Origin: Tetracladium setigerum
Taxonomy: Eukaryota > Ascomycota > Leotiomycetes > Helotiales
Assembly (NCBI GenBank): GCA_031472005.1
Contig: PZJY01000003.1
Span: forward strand, 1,364,001 to 1,428,000
DNA: 64,000 nt
Direction: 5' to 3'
A program made the translations under genes and the position numbers. Below the pieces are notes generated by a model, which was not told the DNA's origin, made no database searches, and saw nothing but the letters and a program-made list of their open reading frames with translations. Positions 57,019 to 64,000 of the stretch are shown in pieces. The stretch's first letter is position 1; the number at the start of each line of letters is the position of its first letter.

Positions 57019-59473
57019 ATGGCTTACAACGGTGGTTCATATGGAGGCGGCGGAGGAGGACGAGGAGGCTACGGTGGTAGCAACGGGTATGATAACGGAC
57101 GCGATTCTTATTCTCGTGGAAATAACTATTCAAGGTACTTCACAAACACCTGTGTCTAGATTTTCTTTCCTCTCTCTGGCGAGGCGTTGGTCTCCAGCGT
57201 TTCACCTTCAGCTTGATTAGATCTGTTCGTAGTACGAGGCAGCATCGACCTCAACCATCTGCATTTTCTCTCTCGCATCTTCAAAATCGTTTGCTAATAC
57301 CATCAAAGTTACAGCGGAGGCGGCGGCGGATATGGTGGTGGGTCTAATGGATATCAAAATGGTTCATCTGGATATGGAGGTGGACAAGGAGGTGGATATG
57401 GTGGACAAGGAGGTGACCGCATGAACAACCTCGGAGCCAACCTACAGAAGCAAAACTGGGGTATGCGATAACAGACTTTCCCTCTACACTTCAAAAAACT
57501 GACAAACTGCGTGCAGATTTGAGCACCTTACCAAAATTCGAGAAGTCTTTCTACAAGGAGGACCCTCTTGTCACAAACCGATCTGAGGCAGACGTTGCTA
57601 AGTTCCGTGCTGAGCACTCGATTGCCGTCCAGGGCACCAACGTTCCTCGCCCAATTCAAACTTTCGATGAGGCTGGATTCCCCGCATATGTCATGAGCGA
57701 AGTCAAGGCTCAGGGCTTCCCTGCACCAACCGCCATTCAATCTCAAGGTTGGCCCATGGCTCTTTCCGGGCGTGATGTTGTTGGTATCGCCGAGACCGGT
57801 TCTGGAAAGACCTTGACCTACTGTCTTCCAGCCATCGTTCACATCAATGCTCAACCACTTCTCGCTCCTGGTGATGGTCCTATCGTCCTTGTCCTTGCTC
57901 CTACCCGTGAGTTGGCTGTCCAAATTCAGCAAGAAATCACCAAGTTTGGCAAGTCCTCCCGCATCCGTAACACATGTGTGTACGGTGGTGTTCCTAAGGG
58001 AGGTCAGATCCGCGACCTTGCTAAGGGCGTCGAGGTCTGCATCGCTACTCCTGGTCGTCTCATCGATATGTTGGAGTCCGGAAAGACTAACCTTAGACGT
58101 GTGACATACCTTGTCCTTGATGAGGCTGATCGTATGTTGGACATGGGTTTCGAGCCACAAATTCGTAAGATTCTCGGACAAATTCGCCCCGATCGACAAA
58201 CCTGCATGTGGTCCGCCACATGGCCAAAGGAAGTTCGAGCTCTCGCCTCGGATTACCTCCACGAATTTATCCAGGTCAACATCGGTTCCTTGGAGCTCTC
58301 TGCTAACCACAGAATTACCCAAATTGTTGAGGTCGTCTCTGAGTTTGAGAAGCGTGACAAGATGACCAAGCACCTTGAGAAGATTATGGAAGATAAGGAC
58401 AACAAGATTCTCATCTTCACAGGTACCAAGCGTGTTGCTGACGATATCACCCGATTCTTGAGACAAGACGGTTGGCCTGCGCTCTGTAAGTTTGCATCTC
58501 CGTTCTTCTGACTTCTTCGCTAACATCTTGCAGCCATTCACGGAGACAAGCAGCAAAACGAGCGTGATTGGGTTCTCAATGAATTCAAGACTGGCAAGAG
58601 CCCCATCATGGTTGCTACTGATGTAGCTTCCCGTGGTATTGGTATGATAAAAAACCCCTTCCCCTGCATAGCAACACCCAGCCGCCTACTTTGTCGTGCC
58701 TTACTCTCAACGCCTCTGCGTTTTCTAGATTGCGTTATTTGCCTGGGTTCCTTCTTGTCTTCTGGTTCTTTCTCGTGAGGTGTCTTGGGTCTGAAGCATG
58801 GTCTGTGCTACCTTCGTGATTCCAATCAAAGTACTCTTTGAGTATGTGGAATTGACAAATTCTTGATTTCGTCAAGCTGTTGTCTCCAAGACGCTAACCA
58901 GAGGACCTGTATAATGGATTCCCCAACCCTGGCAATCAACCCGCAATGGACGGTCTCACCACAGATGCCGAGAGAGTATTGGATGCATTTTACATGCAGC
59001 TTCATCACTAGATGGATGCCCTGGAACGTTGCTATACATACCTTTCTGTTCTTGCTAACCCATGAATGAAGATGTCCGGAACATTACTCATGTGTTCAAC
59101 TATGACTACCCAAACAATTCTGAGGATTACATTCACCGTATTGGTCGTACTGGCCGTGCTGGTCAACTGGGAACTGCTATCACCCTCTTTACCACTGACA
59201 GTGAGTTTCCTCTTCTTCCCCTTTTTGCGCCTCATGACTAACTTTGTCCAGACCAAAAGCAGGCCCGTGATCTCGTCAACGTTCTCACTGAAGCCAAGCA
59301 GGTCATCGATCCTCGTCTAGCCGTAAGTATTCGTATGCATTTGTTCCAATCAATGTGCTAACTTTCCAAAGGAAATGGTCAGATATGGTGGTGGTGGCGG
59401 TGGTGGTGGACGTTACGGTGGAGGCGGCTTCCGAGGCGGCAGAGGTGGACGAGGTGGTGGTCGCGGTTGGTGA
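57019..59473 (+). CDS. DBP2: DEAD-box RNA helicase Dbp2 (p68/DDX5 family)
   Basis: ATP-dependent RNA helicase of the nucleus, with roles in mRNP assembly, decay and ribosome biogenesis in yeast. The product is 546 residues. A Gly-rich RGG-type N-terminus (MAYNGGSYGGGGGGRGGYGG) precedes the helicase core, with FPAPTAIQSQGWP (Q motif), AETGSGKT (Walker A), PTRELA, TPGRL, DEAD, SAT, ATDVASRGI and HRIGRTGRAG. The C-terminus is again RGG-rich. Seven exons; introns are 57135-57314, 57461-57516, 58486-58533, 58642-59071, 59201-59251 and 59323-59371, all phases consistent. The 430-bp fourth intron splits SRG-I/D just before DVRNITHVFNYDYP. Strong codon bias implies high expression. The antisense strand stays open over the third exon as a by-product of that bias. 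Confidence 0.96.
58642..59071 (+). other. Long conserved-position intron of DBP2
   Basis: This 430-bp intron is about eight times the usual length here, with donor GTATGA and a perfect branch TGCTAAC 18 bases or so before acceptor GAAG. It interrupts the codon after ASRG, as described for yeast DBP2 genes. Confidence 0.85.
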
Positions 59474-59998
59474 TCATTGAAACATAATCCGTCAACGGAT
59501 CTCTAATGAGTCGTAGGAGGATCTGGAGGAAACACCGCACCATTGGGTCGTACTGGACGTTGGTAAGCAAAGCCAAGGACCAGTTCGGCCTGATTGCACC
59601 AGCAGTTTTTCTATTTCAGATCCTACATCTTCGATAACCCTCGGATCTCTTCGACTTCGAGATGGGTGGAAAACTTTGCATTCTTTCACGGCGCAATTGG
59701 AGTTGTTGGGTGGTCTGAAAGCATCCTCATCGAAAGGGGATCTGGATGTGTAAGAGAGAGCGAGGATAGATTGCACGTCTTCTCTTTCCTTTCATACCGC
59801 TCTTGTTGTTTGTAATCTTTACCGTTTTTTCCCCCTTAGATCGACGTTGATATTTTTTTCCTTTGTTTCCTTAAACAAAATGGGCAGTCAAATTCTTACG
59901 TTTCGTTTGGTTGTTTTTTATTGATTGCTTTTTTTTCTTTGCATGTTATTAGACCAAACAGCATACGGTTTCCCGCTTAATCTGCACATATTCTCTTC

Positions 59999-60013
59999 CT
60001 CTCTCTCTCTCTC
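59999..60013. repeat. CT microsatellite
   Basis: A run of about seven CT units, continuing imperfectly on both sides. Confidence 0.85.
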
Positions 60014-60918
60014 CTTGTCTCTCGCTAGAGGATGAGGAAGAAGGAGGAGGATGAGAGTGTGCGGGAGCAGCGTGGTGGATGAACGATTAGAATGCAGCAC
60101 ATCCTCTAGCTATCTGGGGCTATAGAAAAATTGATAGGCTTATTATGAGAAAACTTTGATTTGATTGGTTGATGTGACTTGGAGATGGGTAATGTATTTA
60201 TGTTGAGTACAATCCAAATGAAGCATTCCTCCTGGCCATTGGAGCTTTGAAATTCTCCCTTCCCCTCTCCCCAGTCAGTTAGTCTCCTACCTACCCTTTA
60301 CCTTCCTTACTGAATGAAATATATTGTATATATTTTCACCCCAAGGCGGGCATGCAGACAGGCAGGCAATTCGTCCATCCACCCTCACTATCTATCTCCT
60401 AACCAATCAATCCTCCCCCTTGTCAAAAACTTAATAGCTAACTAACTCAGTTATTGAGGAGTAAAGTAGTAGTAACCTCTCCATCTCCTTTCTCTGATCT
60501 CTCTACCCATTCTTCTATATCGGTGTGAGGGTCGGGATTCTTAGTTGTGTGTGTGGAGGAGAGGAGGAGAGGAAGGACAGGATGATTGGATAGAATGTCG
60601 AAGTGGGGAAGCAAGAAGGTTAACGGAGGAGGGCGAGGGTGTTGGTGTTGGTGATGATGTTGGGGTGGGAGGAGAGAGGTAGTTTGGTTGGTAGATACAG
60701 TATGGGTTTGGAGCTCTTCCAGCCTGCCAATCCAATCAATCCCTTTCTTCAAAAAATCAGAGGACGCACGCAAGGAGGGAGGATCGATCTTGGAGCAAGG
60801 ACTCTCATCTGTCTTACGGATGAAATGCACCGTACTGTACTTGGACTTTGTAATCTTATTTGTAATCACTATCGATATCCCCAAAGCAAATATTCCACTC
60901 ACGTGGGGAAAATAAAGG

Positions 60919-60937
60919 CACACACACACACACACAC
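60919..60937. repeat. CA microsatellite
   Basis: A perfect run of nine or so CA units. Confidence 0.9.
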
Positions 60938-61341
60938 TGGTTTGTGTTTGGATTTTTTTAAAAGAATTACGTAGAATACATTAAAGTTGCTTTGCTTGCG
61001 CTTAAAGACTACAGTAGTAAGGTACATAGGCTACCCACCCTACTACCCATGCCTTTTTATTCTTATTTCCCGCTCGCCATCAAAGATGAGTGAGAGAGAG
61101 AAATCCTTCCATCCCCAATTAAGTTTATAAAGTTGTCCAGGGTAGGTGCGAGGAAGGACTCCCCCTAACCCCCACCCTCTGATGTATTGTATTGTGTTCG
61201 TAAAAAGGTGTTTTGACAGGTTTTGTTAAAAATCTGTCGGTCATCATCCAAAGGTTTTCCCGCTCCAATCCTGTCTAGTGGTAATAAGCAGCCATCCAAC
61301 CCCCGCGAATACCACGATATGTAACCCAAGGAAAAACAACA

Positions 61342-61371
61342 AGAGAGAGAGTGTGTGTGAGAGAGAGAGAA
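61342..61371. repeat. GA-GT-GA compound microsatellite
   Basis: A GA run, then GT units, then a second GA run. Confidence 0.9.
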
Positions 61372-61677
61372 TTGGTTGCCAAACGTTGAAGATTCGTATC
61401 TGTATGGTGGTCGTTGTTGTATGTGCGGGTTTTCGGTCTCCCCCAAACTTTGAACAGGAACAAAACAAGGGAGAACTCCAATGCATCTGATTGAGATTTG
61501 AGCGCGTGAACAAAAAGAGGACGTCGAAAGGAGGCGCTGAAGTTCATGAAAAATTGAAGGAAGGTCGAAGAATGTGCATGAGAAGAAGAAGAAAATGACG
61601 ACACACGAGGAAGGCGCGGTTATGTGCAAGAATGGCGAGTTCGCTTCACTGGTTCATCGTCTGATCCGAGTCCTCCT

Positions 61678-62223
61678 CTATGAGTAGATGTCCTTCTTCT
61701 CCTTTAGACCTCCAATTCGCTCAATGTCGACGTCCTGGAAGCTCTCACGTCCTCCGTCCTTCTGGTAGGCAGGCAGCTGCTCCTCATCCCTCATTGGCTC
61801 CAAACCAACAGCTCCCTTCTCACCGACGCGAACGACCAAGACACGTCCACTCTTCCTTCGGCCAGTGGTCTCGTCGTGCTCATCTGGGAAGGTGATGCGG
61901 ATCTCGGGGACGGGGGACTGTGGTGGCGAGGAAGGGTTGGAGAGGATGGAGGCCTTCTCGTCGTAGACATTGATGGTGAGGCGTTTGCTGTTGTAGTGCG
62001 AGGAGGTGGATTGAGGAATGTCGTTGTATTGGGGGAGGGATTGGCGGGCGATGGCTCGCGAGCGGCGAACGCGACGGATGGTGTAGAGGGCTCCCACGCA
62101 GAGCAGGGCGACGAAGAGGAGGACGAGGAGGGCGATAAGGAGGTTGAGTGTGGTGCTGGGCATGGAGGTTGTGGTGTTCTCAGCTGGGGAGGTGCTTCGG
62201 TGTTGGAGGCTGGGGATTGACAT
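61678..62223 (-). CDS. Single-span membrane protein of unknown function
   Basis: A 181-residue protein with no signal peptide. A Ser/Thr-rich, probably lumenal or extracellular N-terminus (MSIPSLQHRSTSPAENTT) leads to one strong membrane segment at about residues 26-48 (LNLLIALLVLLFVALLCVGALY), followed by a basic stop-transfer stretch TIRRVRRSRAIARQ, which puts the C-terminus in the cytosol. The cytoplasmic part has conserved-looking blocks: SLPQYNDIPQ, SPPQSPVPEIRITFPDE, RKSGRVLVVRVGEKGAVGLEP and EQLPAYQKDGG. The PQY and LPAY motifs resemble PY-type sites for WW-domain ubiquitin ligases (inference). The start is the ATG at 62223; the open frame extends further upstream without a good start context. 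A function is not known to me. Confidence 0.75.
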   Translation of the reverse strand: MSIPSLQHRSTSPAENTTTSMPSTTLNLLIALLVLLFVALLCVGALYTIRRVRRSRAIARQSLPQYNDIPQSTSSHYNSKRLTINVYDEKASILSNPSSPPQSPVPEIRITFPDEHDETTGRRKSGRVLVVRVGEKGAVGLEPMRDEEQLPAYQKDGGRESFQDVDIERIGGLKEKKDIYS

Positions 62224-64000
62224 GATGGTGGCGGTGGTTGTGGTGTGGTGAAAGTAGTGCTGTTGTGGTATTGCTATTGTGGTAGAGACTGTGGAAGGGT
62301 GTATTGTTAGCTGTCGAGGTCCCTTGTCCTGCAAGAGATGGGGAAAGAATGAGAAGAATGAGAAGGAGATGCTTGATCGGAGTGAGTGCACGATTATCCG
62401 CCGTCCATCCATTTATGTTTATAGGGATTAAGCAATGTCTCTCCCCCTCCTCCTTTTGGCGCCATTTACTATCTAACTATCTTCTATCGATCTGTCTGTC
62501 TATCGATCGTATTGTGTTGGGGAAGGGAGGAAAAAGTGTGTGAGAGCTGAACTTACACCTCTTTGAGAGCGAAAAGCAAGTAATAGGCAGTGGGTAATTA
62601 CTTGGGCGTGATTGTTGTAGTTATGTGACAGAATTGGTAACAAGTGACGAGTAGCAATTAAGCTGTTTCGTTCTTTCGCTTCGCTTTTGACTTTTGGGGA
62701 GATTCGAGTTACTCGCAAAGAATGGACGGAAGATCGGCTAAGAGAGTGAAGCCGGGCAACCAGGTGGTGATAGTGATGGTGATGGTGTTGTTTGTTGTGA
62801 GGAAAGAGCGTGGGTATCCCGAAGGAAAAGGAAGGAGCGAAAGGGGGTGAGAGGGAGGGAAGGAGCGAGCGAGCAAACAACCAAACAGCAATTGGCGATC
62901 TAGACGAAGGTCGTGAAGAAGGTGAAGAAGAAGAAGAAGAAAAGGGAAAGCGAGGAGAGGAGGTGAGAAGTCTTTCATCAGCACACCACACACCCACTCA
63001 CCCACTCCCTCTCTCCCTCTCCCACACTTCCTCACACACACAGCCAACCAAGTTGCACCGCCTGCCCCTTCCTGGCCGCCCTGTCTCTCGTCCTCCCCTT
63101 CTCCCCTGCCTCTCAACCGCCGTGCTATCCCCCTTTGAGCCGCTGCCATCAGGTACGCGAACCCTCATCTCCGCCCATCAGCCAATAGATAGGCGATAAG
63201 GGTGACAGTTGTGGAGATCCCCCTGCTGGGCAAATCTTACATCTGCACGTGTTGGGTCTAGTCGGGCCTTGGTCTTCCCAGTTTCTGTTCCTGTTCCTCC
63301 CTGCTCACTCTCCCCCTTGCTCTCTGTTCAGGATCTGATTGATTGATTGAGTGATGCTGATGGTGGTCCAGGCCGACCTGGGAGTGAAGGGAAGGGAAGG
63401 AGGGCGGAAAAGTGATCTTACTTCCTTCGTACCTGAATGAGGGCGGCAAAGAAGATGCTGGTGCATTATTGTGGCGACCGAGGAGAGCGCTTGCTTATGC
63501 AGTAGTTGAGAGTTACTACTTGGAAACTCATCTCTTCTCCTGAGAAAAAGTACCTTAAGTTGAAGTACTGCACCTATTATTGTGAAGTACCTTTACTTTC
63601 AACTCTAAACTCTGCAAAAAGCAACACAACCAGGAGGAAAGGCGTCCATCCCATAGGCTGCGGGCTGACAGGCCGTTGTTACAGCCCAAGCACAGCACAC
63701 AACTACTTACTACCTTCGTACAGAATAAGCCGCCTGCCACCCGTCCTTCCATGATCCATTGGGAGGCTCAGGAGGTAAGAATCAATACGAGTCTAGATTT
63801 GCTACAGAAGCGCCGTCCATCTGCATTATTCCATCCAGCCGCCGTTTGTTTGCATTACTGACCTTCTTCCCTCAAATTGTAGTGAGTATTGGGAACGAGA
63901 TCGGACTGATACTGATACTAATACTGTACATGTATCTACCGTACAGTACAGTACGTTCAAACCGCCTAGCCTGCCCCCTTTCTCGAGTTGCGTCCGTTGT
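62224..64000. other. Intergenic, low-complexity, no gene recognised
   Basis: Upstream of the membrane-protein gene. It contains GTGATG/GATGGT repeats near 62767-62790, GA-rich tracts near 62920-62950, CT/CA-rich tracts near 63000-63050, a GATTGATTGATTGA repeat near 63338, and overlapping GATACT and ACAGT units at about 63906-63955. No open frame here is supported. Confidence 0.55.

Larger units (their letters stand above)
59474..61677. other. Convergent intergenic region with microsatellites
   Basis: 2.2 kb between DBP2 and the membrane-protein gene. The first 400 bases probably hold the DBP2 3' UTR. Open frames at 60447-60935 and 61165-61629 are Ser/Pro/Thr/His-rich or Cys/Phe/Ser-rich by-products of simple sequence and are not supported. 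Confidence 0.6.

Noticed and set aside
57528..58556. A 342-codon open frame antisense to DBP2
   Set aside because: Same effect of strong codon bias; no domain or splice signal supports it.
60447..61629. Long Ser/Pro/Thr/His-rich open frames in microsatellite sequence
   Set aside because: They arise from CT, CA and GA repeats and have no conserved segment.
62500..63199. Open frames of 129-165 codons on both strands upstream of the membrane-protein gene
   Set aside because: Low-complexity composition (Ser/Leu/Pro or Glu/Lys runs) from simple repeats; both strands are open at once.

Overview
The window is nuclear DNA of a filamentous ascomycete. Its genes have many short GT-AG introns, mostly 45-70 bp, with CTRAC-type branch points just upstream of the acceptor. 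Gene content is typically fungal: a Zn2Cys6 regulator, TRAPPII Trs120, Tsc2, a Cse1 exportin, a Thi20-type thiamine fusion and a Rad9 clamp subunit. Protein style and the CAAC-rich leaders suggest a leotiomycete of the Botrytis/Sclerotinia kind, but this is inference; no marker gene settles it. I support 21 protein genes and one tRNA. No rRNA, transposon or CRISPR array was seen.

Layout. 1-8.3 kb: a long empty stretch, then a Zn2Cys6 transcription factor. 8.3-16 kb: TRS120 and an FHA-domain protein kinase, both on the minus strand. 16.7-24.9 kb: an intron-containing tRNA-Gly(CCC), a small membrane protein, GET4, an unknown acidic protein, RAI1/DXO and mitochondrial malic enzyme. 24.9-28.6 kb: a 3.7 kb divergent intergenic region with a G-quadruplex motif. 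28.6-33.8 kb: an MFS sugar transporter and a gene-poor stretch holding one small secreted, Kex2-type cysteine-rich peptide. 33.8-44 kb: RPL7, KTI13/ATS1, RAD9, a leucine-rich repeat protein, ISA2 and an SDR. 44.6-59.5 kb: TSC2, CSE1, THI20 and DBP2. 59.5-64 kb: microsatellite-rich DNA and one single-span membrane protein.

How the genes relate. Most are unlinked housekeeping functions: secretion and membrane insertion (Trs120, Get4), RNA quality control (Rai1, Dbp2), translation and its modification (uL30, Kti13), DNA damage (Rad9, FHA kinase), TORC1 control (Tsc2), nuclear export (Cse1), mitochondrial metabolism (malic enzyme, Isa2) and thiamine (Thi20). Four gene pairs are divergent over short shared promoters: unknown protein/RAI1, RPL7/KTI13, RAD9/LRR protein, and more loosely TSC2/CSE1. 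No biosynthetic cluster is evident.

The most striking global pattern is that eight conserved genes each need exactly one extra base to read through, in every case placeable in a G or C run. This most likely reflects homopolymer undercalling in the assembly. The most attractive biology is the secreted cysteine-rich peptide at 31607-31849, the DBP2 long intron at a position reported as conserved in yeast relatives, and a hairpin-rich first intron in RPL7.
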